This document shows, one piece after another, positions 39,139 to 51,243 of a stretch of DNA of 64,000 bases. The DNA is from Apiotrichum sp. Y4204 (lineage: Eukaryota; Basidiomycota; Tremellomycetes; Trichosporonales; Trichosporonaceae), in the NCBI GenBank assembly GCA_025531455.1, contig JAMYHL010000047.1:248001-312000 (forward strand), read 5' to 3'. Below the pieces are notes generated by a model. That model ran no database searches. It had not been told where the DNA came from and saw only the letters and a list, made by a program, of their open reading frames with translations. Each line of letters begins with the position of its first letter. The stretch's first letter is position 1. Both the position numbers and the translations under genes were made by a program.

Positions 39139-41574
39139 CTAGGCATGAGACCAGCCAGAAGGATCACTAGTTTCAGCTCCTGAAGAGTCGCGGGGCTCAT
39201 AAACATCGTGACTGGACCCTTGCAAGGAAGGGTCAAGGGCACCGTCGAGGGACGTGGGGGTAGATCCAATGAGGCCAGAATCGACACCCCAACCAGTGCT
39301 GGATCCAGCAGACGACTGCTGGACGAAACCTCCGTAGCCACCAGGCCCCGATGAATGACCATCAGTGTAAATAGGGTACGGAACTGAAGGTGGCCCGGTC
39401 GTGACATTAAGGTTAGGCATCATGCCTTGTGAAGGTGGTGGTGGTGGCGGCATAGAGCCGTAGTTATAGTTGGGGGCAGCCATCTGAGGAGTGGCCGATC
39501 GGAAGCGCATGGGCTGTTGTGGAACAGGTGAAAACGAAGGGTGGGAGGACACAGCTTGGGGGGGAGTGGTCCATGGGGCGTTCGGAGGCATAGACAACCA
39601 GTCGGGTGGCACAGTTGTTGAACGATAGCCACCAACCCCTCCATAGCTGGGAACCGTAGAGTACTGGGTGTTATGCCTGGATGTTAGCCACGACGAGCTG
39701 CCATGATCGCAGATGCGGTACTCACGGTGGGGCGCTAAGACGATCTTCCGCGACATCATTGCCACGAGGGGGATCATCCTTCCGATGCAGGCGCAGGTGC
39801 TGAAGAAGATTGTCCTGACGACTGAAGGCGCGCGAGCAGAGTTTGCAGGCGAAGGGGCGTTCTTGGGTGTGGGTGCGAATATGACGCTTCAAGTGTTCGA
39901 GACGCTTGAATGGTCGACGGCAGAACTCGAAAACGCAGACAAACGACTTCTCATCTGTGGCGCCGTTCGATGGGGTTCCCGTGCTTCCTTCGGGAGCCGC
40001 CGTGCTTGACCGAGAGGCAATCTTGCGCTTCTTGTCCTCTGACATGACACTGCCATCTCGTTCAGCGCGGTCTTCATCATCGCCCTTGGGCTCCACGGAC
40101 TTGGCTGGGGACGAGCGCTTAGAACGAACGCGCTTACGTTTGTAGGCCGCGCTGCCTTCAAACATGGTTACCGTAAACTGTGGTAGTCCTCCAGGACCAG
40201 CCTGGTAGGGGTGCTCTCCTGAATTGGGAAGAAACTCTGGAGGAACTGACCGACCAGGGTGACCCATGGGACCCTGTTGTCCTCCCCAGGCGTGCTGAGG
40301 GTCCACCGATCCATTATCGTACCCCAAGCTAGGGTCGATACTGGATTGGCGAGACGAGTTCATTGGAATCATTCCCCCGCCGGGTCCAAGTCGTGCCTGT
40401 AGTGGATACACTTGGTCCTGGTGAGGTGTTAGGTCTTCCCACATATTTTTATGTAGCAGCGACTTACCAAAATCGCTGCCTCCATGCCGCGGTTGCTGCC
40501 CATGAACTGTTCGTACAGTCCGCGACGTGGATCATATTTAAATGAACGAGCAGGCTCGCCGACAACAACTGAAGTAGGTTCTTGGCCAGCTTTTTCACGT
40601 TTCAAGTCACGTTCCAGAGCGTCAAGAAAGAGTCGGTCGTGCGGGACGGAAAACCAGTAGAACACCTGACGTCAGTTAGACACAGAATGTCTGGTGCTGT
40701 GTATGTATGTACCTTTTGCTAAAAAGATGTCAGCTATGGCCATGTTGAAAGGCTCACCTTCTTTTGGGTACGAATGCAACCATTGCGGAATAGAAAGTCG
40801 AGGAATGCCGATCTATTTGTAAGCACGAGTGGTGGAGTGCCCATCCGGTCTTACTTCGGCTCCTCGAGACAGGCATCTACGCCAGGCTTAAGGTTTCGGA
40901 GATCAGAGAAGACACCCTCCTCCCATTTTTTCGTGTGCTTGACGGGACGGCCAAACGCCTCGAAACGGAACAGCAGTGCACGGACTGTAAGGGCGTCAGC
41001 AAGCGCAAAGCCTCACAGGGAGAAGAGAACGCACCAATGTCTGTGCCCGTGATATGGTACAGGCCGTTCCACAGCACACAAGCTACATCTTCACCATTAG
41101 GGAGGCGGAACTTGGATAAGTCCGGAAGATGCTGAATGTGATAAGTACCGGGATACGTACATCACTCACGCTTGGCGGCAATGACGACCACTTGGTAGGG
41201 GCAGTTGCAAGAAACTGTGTACTTGGTCAGATTCACAAAATGGAAGACAAGGGGAGCCTGGAAGCGCGACTTACGAAGAGAAGACGGCACAGTAGATCGA
41301 CCCGGGCGCTCTCGGCGTCCGTGAGGCGACGGGGCGCAACATCCGCAGGAGGCGGGAGAGGGTATAGAATAGCTTCTTCCATACCAGGTCCCCTGTCAGT
41401 GTCAGCTAGAAGACAGGAGGAAGACGCTAGGCAGGTTGCTCGCGCAGCCAAAGGGCCACATTGTCACGACAACTCCGTGAGCAGGGAACGATTCCTGCTC
41501 GTCATCTTATGCTGAGATACCCACTCTTTGTATGGAGCGTGATAAACTTCAACCTCAGTTGGACCTCCAATCAT
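39139..41574 (-). CDS. STE12: Ste12 transcription factor with two C2H2 zinc fingers
   Basis: Nuclear factor acting downstream of MAP-kinase pathways in mating and filamentation. Exons (in transcription order): 41468-41574, 41275-41392, 41170-41214, 41035-41131, 40855-40984, 40758-40812, 40713-40718, 40468-40665, 39726-40417, 39139-39676; 661 residues. The Ste12 DNA-binding domain is unmistakable: FFLATAPTKW, NGEDVACVLWNGLYHITGTD, VRALLFRFEAFGR, EEGVFSDLRNLKPGVDACLE, FLFRNGCIRTQKKQKVFYWF, SVPHDRLFLDALERDLKREK. The fingers are CVFEFC...HLKRHIRTH and CKLCSRAFSRQDNLLQHLRLH. The tail is Pro/Gly/Ser-rich. The first exon is the weakest call: it uses a GTGACA donor, and translation from the ATG at 41382 is the alternative. 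I recognise the family from memory of Ste12 domains; no search was run. Confidence 0.92.
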
Positions 41575-42395
41575 TGTAGGGTTGGGGGCGATGATCTGTG
41601 ACGGACCGTCGAGTTGCGGTCACAAACAAATATGTTTCAGACCACAAGAGCACTGGTGGAAGCACGATGATTAGGAGGTGCCGAGAGGAGAGGGGGAAGG
41701 GAGGGGGGATGTCAACTTGTGATGTGTGTGGTTGGGTGGTAAATAACGACTGCCTCCTGTGGATGGAAACGTTTCGTGTCAGAGGAATTAAGGCTAGACT
41801 GTGTGCGGAGTGTGCGTAGACAATGGACGGAGGTTGAGTGAGATCTAGTGGTACCCAGACGCGGACGGAGGAGCGTACGACTGGCGTCGTGGTTGGCGCT
41901 CGGTAGAGTGTTGGCACGGAAGAAACGACGCAACGCCTGATGTTGACCGGATGGATGGGTGGAGATGAGTGGATTGGTTGTGGGTGGGTGGATGAGATGA
42001 ATATGTCGATGGGGTGCGATAGATGGATTGGTAGAGAAGCAAGGTGAGTGGGGAGATGACGGTCGAGCACAGAGAAACGCCGGACAGAGAGAGTCTGTGT
42101 GTGTGGATGTGGGTGTCTGTCTCTGCGTGTCTGTGCTCACGCCTGAGACGTTTGGTGTCTGAAGTGGTGGAAAGGGGGGGGGAGGGGGGGAAATGAAGTG
42201 GAGTGTATGAAAGAGAGAGGGATAGGACGAGCAAGTGATGTGGAGCAAAAGGGGAATGGTGGCGATGGGTGAGGCTGCTCCAGGGGTGTCGAGTGTCGTG
42301 TATTGTATTTTTGTATGGCATATGGCATGTATGGGGGTGCGTGTGTGGTGTGTCGTGTCTCGCGGGTAGCAAAGGGGTTACGATATGAGGTGGAA

Positions 42396-42410
42396 GGGGG
42401 GGGGGGGGGG
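42396..42410. repeat. G15 homopolymer
   Basis: Fifteen consecutive G, preceded by two shorter interrupted G runs around 42172-42189. It is upstream of STE12. Confidence 0.9.
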
Positions 42411-42867
42411 CAGGAGGGAGGGTGGGTCCGGGGGAGGAGGGCGGCCGGGGGCCAGAACCAGCACTGCAGAGAAGCAGAGTGCCGGCAGCGGCAGGAGAAG
42501 AGAGGCGAGCAGCATTTTTTGGTGTGAGACAGCGAGACTGATGAGGCGTTGGGAGTGACAAGGGGGCCTGGGCAGAGGAGAGCCCGAGGCCAAATTCGCC
42601 AGAGGCAAAAGGGCAGAGGCATCACAGGGATCAAGGGATAGGGGAGGCAGATGGTGGAAATTCATCCGGACAGAGAGGCAGAGAGGCCGAGCACAAGAGG
42701 GAGTCAGGGACCGGACGAGCCGGAGAACAGGGAGCGATGCGCGGAGACGGAAGACTGAACGCGACTGACTGGCCATGACTGGATCGTTGATCAGTGATCA
42801 GTGACTGACTGTTCCAAGAGCGAAGAGGGGGGTTTCTCTCTCGGCGATCTCTGCAGCTCTTGGACCG

Positions 42868-42880
42868 CCCCCCCCCCCCC
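42868..42880. repeat. C13 homopolymer
   Basis: Thirteen consecutive C followed by a CT-rich stretch. Confidence 0.9.
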
Positions 42881-43309
42881 TCCTCTCTCTGCAACAGAGG
42901 GCACAAAATGAAAAGCGTCAAGAAGTATCACCATCGCGGCTACATGCACACAGCAGCATAGGAAACGTAAAAGGGCGGCGCGGCGGCGGATGGTAAACCG
43001 AGATCTCATATTCTGGCCGGGCACAGACATGGGCAAGAGATGTCCTCATCGTTTACGACAGGCCGCGACAGGCATCCCGAGGAAGGGCGCAGGAGTCAGT
43101 CTGAGGCCCGACTTGATCATCCCAGCCAGGCTCCAAGCCGCAAGCGTGCGACGGAGAGGAAGCGACGGTTTAGTACAGGGGAAGGCCGCCGAAAGGGGCC
43201 AAAGTAAGAGAATCTGTCTGGTGCTTCAGAGTGGAGCACTGGGCTCTTCTGCGTTGAAGGGTCACGACGCGCACCTGGCGCTACAATCACATCGTCAAAA
43301 TATCAAACA

Positions 43310-43312
<3 letters not shown>

Positions 43313-43389
<77 letters not shown>
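43313..43389. repeat. A77 homopolymer
   Basis: About 77 uninterrupted A on the + strand, preceded by AATATCAAACATGT and followed by GGTCAGGGGATCAGGGGATCA. An open frame across it is read as poly-lysine and is not a gene. Confidence 0.9.
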
Positions 43390-43391
<2 letters not shown>

Positions 43392-44707
43392 TCAGGGGAT
43401 CAGGGGATCAGGGCTCAACTTGAGCCCGGGGAACCCAGGGCCAGCCAGCCAAATAGCAGGACCGCTAGGGAACTTGAAAGCCCGGAAGCAGCAGACAACT
43501 TTCTTCTCTCCTGGGAAATCATGAGAGCGGCAGCTGGGCAGGATGAACAGGTTATGATCAGATCAGCAAGTCTTCCAAGCTTCCAAGCTTCCAAGGTCGC
43601 AAGAATACAGGACAAATACAGGGGTACAGAGTAACAAATACTGGTCAACTGATCAGCTGGTCAACCGGATCCGTCCGTGCACAGTACGCACAGAAGGATG
43701 GCGCCCGCTGCCTTCCGTACCAGGCACGTCCAAGCACGCAGAAAGTGTTGTTCATCGCTTCCTCACAGATTCCTATCATGTCAAACGCTATAGCGGCACA
43801 GCAAACAGGCCGAACAGGTAGTGCGTGCATGCAGAGAACCCGCCCACCGTGGTGCGTGCATACAACCACTGGCCACTGGGCTCCAGTCCAGAAGTCACGA
43901 CAAAAGCCCTGCTCCGTAACGGAAAAGGGTTTCAAACTATCAGGGACTCTGCAGAGGGAAAACGGCGGACCCTTGCAATCTTCGGGACGGATCCACAGGG
44001 GCCTGTGTAGCGTGTTTAGAGTGACCGATCATCGATATCATCGAACCACACACCCAGACGCGGCGAGGAGCCCAGACAGCGGCAACCAACTTGGAACTGC
44101 GCAACTGGGAATAACAGTGCGCGCCGACCGCGGGACGACCACAGACAAGTGCAACTGCGCAAGCCCTGGTCTGAAGCGGCTGCACGATCCGACACGTCAG
44201 TAAGCACTACGCGACCACGCATTGGTAAGCGGGTGGTAGAGGTCGCGCCGATCGTACCAGAGGGCACCCAACCGCGGTCAATCTGACCACTGTTTTGCCA
44301 GTGCCCTTGTCTTGCGGCTTGACGACAAGCCAACACTGCTTCACCGCATTGCGTTGACATTGTTACGAAGAGGGCAGTAAAGCCACTAGTACTGAGCTTA
44401 CCAGCACCGCTATTCATAGGGAACCAGACAAGTACCATGTCCCCATCCATGCCATCCACAGCTCTTCCTATCACTGTCAATAACTGGATAGCCTTCCATG
44501 AATGCCCCCTGACGACACACGCTTTACGCTGCATGACACCTTTTAAATGACACTGATCTTCCTTAGACGTTAACTGGTACCATAGCTGTGGTCATAAGAC
44601 GACGTTGCAGAAAAGGTAAGTAGGCAGTGGGTTGTGCGAACGTGAGTGCTGCTGAGACTTGTAAATGCCCGTTGGATCGGCCCTGTAGACTTTGGGGTGG
44701 ACGTTGA

Positions 44708-44726
44708 CCCCCCCCCCCCCCCCCCC
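44708..44726. repeat. C19 homopolymer
   Basis: Nineteen consecutive C flanked by ACGTTGA and GCCTCTTGCG. Confidence 0.9.
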
Positions 44727-46232
44727 GCCTCTTGCGTCGTCTTCATCTTCATCGGCTCATTCCTGTCTTGCGTTTTGTTTCCCTCAATTCCGGAAACGCA
44801 CCGAGCTGCACAGACCCTGCATGTCCAGGTTTACTGGGGAACGATATCTCCGACGGTCAGATATCGTTACTTCCAGCTGTGCCGTCACCACTATCATGCC
44901 CATATGTCTAAGCGGCCGAGGCCTTCTTAACCTGTTTTTGGTTGGAAATGTGACCTGTGCCTGCCTATCAGAACTACATAGATGAACAAAGGGCAGAGTG
45001 CCAGAAAACCGTAATGCATTGGTGAGAGATCTGGGTGTACGTATTGCCCCTGTCCATCCCAAAGCCTTGGATCTCCTCTTGACAGTGGCTGTCCAGATGA
45101 GAAAAACGCCGAAACTTGCCGGCACGCGTTGACTGAGGCAGCCCGGATCCGGGAGGCCACATGAATGGCCTTGGGGAGCTGTACTGTATGTTGTCGATAG
45201 CAAGCCTAGTTAACTCTCGATAGCAACAGAGGTTCGCGCGGTACCTTCTTTGTGGTGTCACTGCAATCAATAAGTGCTACTTTCCGCTAGTCCGGTGGAG
45301 CATATCATCTGATCAGATTCTGCGACATGAAACCAACCTACATACGCATATCTCGGACAGACCCCGATGGTGAAATAACGTAAACCTGCACTGCCTCTGA
45401 GATCCAGAATCCTGACTACATCGATTGGCTTTAGATAAGGGGCCTTGAAGTGGCAGCTATACCAGTGAGGTGACAGGAGGCTGTATTGCGAATCGTTTGT
45501 ACCGTACTACTGTCATGTGGCAGGCAGTCTTGTCTGCGACCACGATGCTGCCACTCATTTGGCTGTAGCCAGCAAACACTGTTACTCTCCCTCCGATCGG
45601 TACCAACATAGCTTCGGCTGGAAGCTTTGTCAGAAGGGAGCATATCGTGATGACCCAGCCTCTAACAAAACACCGATGGCGTCGTGGCAAGACTGGAAGA
45701 ACGGGGGGTGGTTGCGTGACAAAACAGATAAATCTGAGGCTCTACTGATCAGGCGGCCTCGAAGGCACGGCCCAGTGATTCCAGCTGCGTGGGTTGAGTC
45801 TTTTCCGGACGGAGACAGTCCTTTCGACCACTTTTAACCGCTTATAAAGGGATCTTCATGCGTGTGAGTGACCCCACTGTAACCTTCGCTCCTTACAGGA
45901 TCTCAGTCATGGGCGGCTACACAATCTGTATCCTCGTGATGCCTTCGCACCCAAGAGTTTGTGTGAACGCCACAAGTGGAAGCCACAAGTCAACTCTGGT
46001 GCTCTGGGAAACTCTAAAACGATGGGGAGTGGATCAGAGACGATGATATTTGATTCTTGGGATCCATTCTGCTTTAACGTCGGATTGTCTGAGTGGGCCC
46101 ATCTTGTCGAATGCTGATACTGTATGCTGATCCTGATCGGCTGAAACACAACGTGCAACGTGGCCGGTTGAATTGTGATATTGTGCCAGCTTGCAGCTTA
46201 CGGGCTTGCCAGAACGCCTAAGCGGCCAAATG

Positions 46233-46268
46233 CTTGGCGCTAGGTCGGTTGCCTTGGCGCTAGGTCGG
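46233..46268. repeat. Two copies of a 16-bp repeat
   Basis: CTTGGCGCTAGGTCGG occurs at 46233-46248 and 46253-46268, a 20-bp period. Confidence 0.85.
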
Positions 46269-47733
46269 AATCCCTGTTTCCATCTCTGTCAGAGCGAGGA
46301 TGTCTGAAAACTGTCCCGGAAGGCCCAGGGCCTGACAACGGCCTGAGGCTGTCGGGTGGCGCGGGCAGCCTGATAGTGAGCGCATGAGCGCGCACACAGG
46401 TGCAGAGACGGTCGCTTTATTCGTGTAGGCAGAAGGAGACGTGCAACGTTACAACCCCATGCTTCCAACGCATGTACCTATGCATACCGTCTCTCCCTAC
46501 CCAGTGCATAGTGTCTGATCATCGGCGACGCTGATCATTGGATCATTGGATCATCGGGTCAATTGGTCCATGATCAATGAATCTTTCGCGTCCTTTCAAA
46601 GCATCAAAGGGGCAGGACGGCATCCCCGTGATTCGACGATCCTGTGATCGTGAGCTTGTGGGCGATTGTGAGTAAGCCTCCCCACAGCTCCATGGGCTTC
46701 TTAGATCTTAGACCAGCACAGACACACACATGCCTACAGGCACCACTCTTCCATGTACATGTATGTACTTGTCAGCTTGTCATGTTTGTCAAACATGGGC
46801 ATCAAGGACATCGGCCACCGGACTTCTCCTGATCTAACACATGCAAAACGACGCGGTGTCTGAAAGACAGTCGAAAGCGCGACCACAGAGGGCAGGTAGA
46901 GGAGCCATAATATCTGTAGAAGGCCTGGAAGCAACCGCCAATTTGCGAGGATTGTTCTGAACATGCTGGCATGCTGGTCTTTCCCGAGAACGCGGGGGAG
47001 ATCGGAAGCGGAGTACTGGTCAGTCAAGTGAGCTGGATCGATGAATTTCTAGTCCTAGTTATCTAGTTATTCCGGATTCGACATTCTACATGCACATGCA
47101 GGGTACTCCTAATTCCGATTCTTTGAAGAGAACACGGTGTGAACAGGCGCATGCCTCTTCTTGCTTCTTGGATTCCTGTAGCTTTCGCAAGCAGACAGAC
47201 GAAATCCTGTTACCGCACATGACGCATGACGCTCGGGTACAGTAGTAGATGGGAGGCCATGCGCCATGCGAGGCCATACGCGGCCATACGAAGCCCATGT
47301 GCGGCTTGCGATTCAACGATTCTGTGATCCTGCGATCCTGTGAACTGAGGCGCAGTGAGATATGGCCGATGGGGCCTATGAGATGATGGATCATGAACGA
47401 TTGATGAAGGGCAGCCTGCAGGCACATCGAAATGTATATATGCCAGCTCCTGTGCCCCAAGAGACCCGCTCACCCACCGAGGGGCCCCAGGATCCCAAGA
47501 GCAAACGTTTGTTTTCATCCCACGCACGACTCACTCGGAATGGCGTTACAGCGTTACACATAAAGACGCAATTTGTATCCGTATATCCCTATATCCGCGC
47601 CGGGAACGGTATCGCTTTCACAGTCCGCGTCTGGCAGATGCTTACCGCGATTTGACACAGGCTGCCATGACCACTCCAAAACTGCTACTAGTATATGAAT
47701 GACCCCCTCCCGCCTTCAAACTTCTGAATCGTC

Positions 47734-50123
47734 ATGAGTTCTGATATGCCGCCCCGACCACCTCGACCACCCCGACCCACGTTATCGACAAGCGCTCCGC
47801 GGCGCGTCATCGCGTCCCGCGATGCGCATGAATTGCCTGCTACCAGGGCCAGCTACATGGAGAGCTGGCGCAGTGAGGAGGTCCGGACGTCGACATCGCC
47901 GTTGCCACGAGCCGGACCATCAATGACATCAACCGCCGCAACAACATCGGCGACAGGCTCTTTCCAGTCGTATCGGAGTTCCGCGACAGCTTTTACCTCG
48001 AGGAGCTTAACGGTACTTTCAAAAACCGCTGCGGAATATGGCGGAATGGGTACTGCCGAGCTACATACCAAATCGTGGATCCGTGGACGACGGCGGGAAC
48101 AGAAGGGCACGGAGACGTTGCATGTCGTCCCAGGGTGGGCCGTCAAGCGACCCAAACCCGACAGTGGGGAACTAGGTGGGTGTTAGCGATTAAGCAGGAA
48201 CAGTCCACAAGTTCTATCATGTCCTAACTACAGCATACGATCTCGATGTCATGTTCTCCGGATTCGGCAGCTTTGTTCTCGACCCCAGCAGTATGACCTT
48301 TATGCAGCGCGGAATCCTTCAGTTTGCAAAGAGTAAGCTGTGGTTTTTGCAACTTGCCCTGACAGCCCCAGACTACACTGCAGGACCTGGACCTTCGGTG
48401 GAAACGACACCAGAAAGCCCCACAGGCTCAACCGGGGGCTCCAGTCTGTGGCGCAGCAAAACACTGAAGTCTGTTCGCTCGGCCGTTAGCGTGCTCGGTG
48501 CTATCCACAATGCGCAGAAGCTGGGTACTGTGCGCGAATTGCTCGATGACCGCACCCAACACTTCTGGTCCAGGCCACTCAGCGGCCGCAACATCGCCAT
48601 CACCATGTATCCGATCCCCTTGAAAGATGATGCCCCTCGTCAACGACCCGACGAAGGACTGTTTGCACAGGAACCTCTCGTGCGCACCACGGTCAGGACC
48701 GATGTGTACGGCCGTTTTGGTCGCACCATGACTATTCCATGGGATCGCATTTGCACACATCCGGACTCCCTTCAGATGGCCTTTGCGGGTGACCCGGCCG
48801 GTGACCGTAGAGAATGGGGCATCGTCATTCGCGCGCAGCTGTTATCGGAAGAGGGATCCAGCTCTCTCCGACAGGCCACGGGCTTGTCTTCCGCTTCTGA
48901 GGCAGCAGCACGCGGCAGCCTAACTAGTGCTCCCAACAACATGTTTGCATCTGACGGTCTGCCCTTTTCCGAGGAGCCACTTCAATATTCTCCCAAGCGT
49001 TCGCCAGGCGCCACGGCGTTTTTCTCCTCGGCTGAGAGGCCCAACATGAATGACGGCGACGGTGACACGGAGATGGGGCTCATGGGCATCGGACAAACCC
49101 TTGCGGAAGGCTGGACTGTGGCACACGTGTCGCGGGCAGGTGGCATCCGCATTGTTTCTGATCTTGTGCGTCAACCTCAGCTTACGAGCCGATGCCATTA
49201 CGTGTTCGCTAATAACTCAGGATGATACTGTCAAGCACACAGACATTCTTTCCGGGAAGCGGGAGGTTTTACGCAACGTGTTATGTCGTGATGTTCTCGA
49301 AGTTTGCGTCCCTGGTATCGACCATCTTTACGCGAAGCTGCACAAACTCGGCCTAGCTGGACTACATTTTGTGGTAAGTATGGTCGGTACCCAATTTACA
49401 TTGAGCCATTATTCACATCAGTCTAATTCGCCCCACCAACTCTTTCCAGTCATCACCGAGTTCCTGAATGCCCACAGCTTTCCCTCGTACTACTCTCTCC
49501 GCTTGAAACTATATGACCGTCGATCGTTCAGGTCGATGTTGTTAGAGGGCTTCGGAAAATTCGAGAAGTATACTGGAACTCGGCTGGTCGCCGGGAGTGG
49601 GTTTGTCGAAGGAGCCGCTAAACGCAAGCGCCCAAGTGTGATCGAGATCATGGACGAATTCGAAGATGCCCAGTTCATGCTTATCGGTGACTCGGGAGAG
49701 GAGGATCTCGAGCTTTACGTTGAGATTGCAGTTGAACGCTCTCAGCAGGTTGCTGCCATTTTCATCCGCGACGTTACTTCAAGTCGCTTGGACGAGCTGC
49801 GCCGCCGTGCTTCACCAAAGCTTGATGGCGAGCCATTGTCGAGCAGATCATCGACGTTGTCTATGCGTGCGGCGATGGATTTGGACGACTCTGACGAACG
49901 CGGCGTCACGATGCAGGACATGCAAGTCCGATCCTCGGCCGAACAAAAGGTCATCGACAACGCCAACGCTTGGGAGGCGCGCGTCCAAGCAGCAAAGATG
50001 GTCTTGCCCAACCACGTCGAATTCGCCTTGTTCGAGCACGTGGACGAAATCGAGGGCCTTGCAGAATCCCTTGTTCGATCAGTCGTAAAAGAGGATCGTC
50101 GCGTTGCCCATCACAAGCCTTGA
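47734..50123 (+). CDS. APP1: App1-type phosphatidate phosphatase
   Basis: Mg-dependent phosphatidate phosphatase of the actin-patch/DUF2183 family, linking lipid turnover with endocytosis at cortical actin patches in yeast. Exons 47734-48175, 48234-49165, 49221-49373 and 49422-50123 give 742 residues. The N-terminus is Pro/Arg-rich (PPRPPRPPRPTLS) with an adaptor-like look. A conserved N-terminal domain contains SGFGSFVLDPSSMTFMQRGI and VYGRFGRT. The catalytic DxDxT motif DLDDT (457-461) is assembled across an intron and followed by VKHTDILSGKREVLRNVL. SNSP, KLYD and LIGDSGEEDLELYVEIA complete the HAD-like fold signatures. The C-terminal region is charged. The upstream intergenic region is unusually long. 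Confidence 0.93.
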
Positions 50124-51243
50124 CGAGGCTGCGCGTCTGAGTTTATGTTCTAGATGCGACGGTTATGCATTTGCATTACAAGTTGACTTGCCTTTCTCAC
50201 AGTGAAGAGAGTATACCGAACCGATGGACTGAAGAGGTGCGTGTCACGTGAAAGTTGCACAGACATGTACGAACGGTATGGACCGCTGCATACGTCAGAC
50301 CTCAGGCTGGCGATGCGAGGCGTCATACCTCATAGAACCCATAGGCTGTGGCAGCCTCATGCAGCCGTGAGAGAGTAATGACGTACGTTCATATGGTCAC
50401 GGCATGCCATGAGCTGACGCACATGTGTTTGCCCCACCGTCTGGCCGTCGGCCCACAGGCCCACAGTGTACCGCTGCGCTGTGCTGTGCTGCGCAACTGC
50501 CGCATCCAGCCGATCAGCGGCGGTCGTTAGTGGTCAGGATTGACGAACGTGGGTGGCAAACCTCTGTTCCATACGTTCCATGAACCTTTGTCCTTTGCAC
50601 CTGCCGCAACTCCCAGCCGTCATCCTCCTCCTCTGATCCTCTGGAGCTCTGGAGCTCTGCACAGCTCCACATGGGCGACATCGAGTGAACCACCCCGCCG
50701 AGAGAACCACACATCACACATCCTCGCCCCGATCCCCCTCATCTATGATGTAGGAGGCATGTAAATGTGCGTCAAAAGCTACATGCAAAGAGGCGAAGAG
50801 TCGAGCGGGTTGTGTGACAGGATGGAGCGAAACCCCCACCCAATTGCGGCTCGACGTCGCTATCATCATTTCCCAACGCCAAGAGAAGCCAAGCGGCTAA
50901 GCAGGCTTGTCGCGACTGCAAAGTCAAGCTAGGTCGGCAGAGAATGCTATATTGTTACTGCGTACTCCGTAAGAATACAATGGAAATGCTATGCTTCTGG
51001 GATGGCACGTCGAGTTGAAAATACCCAGGGCAGCAGAGGAGAGGGAGATTTGCAGCATGAACCGACTGAGACAAAAATCGCGCGTGTGCGGCAATGGCCA
51101 GACTATCAGGGACCTTATCTATAGAAAGCCCTCATCGTCGGTCCTTCCTCTTTTTAATTTTCCTTCTTCACTGATAGCGATTGTCTTTCTACACTTTTTC
51201 TTCCTAGTTCTTGCACATCACCACTAGTCGCGCGACCCCCGCA
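50124..51243. other. Intergenic, APP1 to transporter
   Basis: About 1.1 kb. The last 100 bp is T-rich (CCTCTTTTTAATTTTCCTTC near 51147-51167), a likely core promoter for the downstream gene. No exon supported. Confidence 0.45.

Larger units (their letters stand above)
41575..47733. other. 6.2-kb divergent gene-poor region, STE12 / APP1
   Basis: No gene I can support. Read from STE12, the first 1.3 kb (41600-42900) is strongly CT-rich with CACC/CCATC runs, as for a long leader or nucleosome-poor promoter. Open frames there (for example 41845-42561 minus) are Pro/His low-complexity artefacts. The middle carries long homopolymers (G15, C13, A77, C19). The part near APP1 has short repeats such as GATCATTG near 46540. 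There is no reverse transcriptase, transposase or long terminal repeat sequence that I can see. Confidence 0.5.

Noticed and set aside
23893..41574. Homeodomain gene plus STE12 as a mating-type locus
   Set aside because: STE12 lies in MAT of Cryptococcus, but there is no pheromone, receptor, STE20, STE11 or divergent homeodomain pair here, and several unrelated genes lie between.
41845..42561. 238-residue minus-strand open frame rich in Pro, His and Ser
   Set aside because: Low-complexity product of a CT-rich leader in front of STE12; overlapping frames on the same strand look the same.
42990..43634. 214-residue open frame across the A77 tract
   Set aside because: It is open only because poly-A reads as poly-lysine; the flanks have no coding character.
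45517..45837. 106-residue plus-strand open frame in the STE12/APP1 gap
   Set aside because: Alone, no family resemblance, and similar-sized frames occur on the opposite strand.
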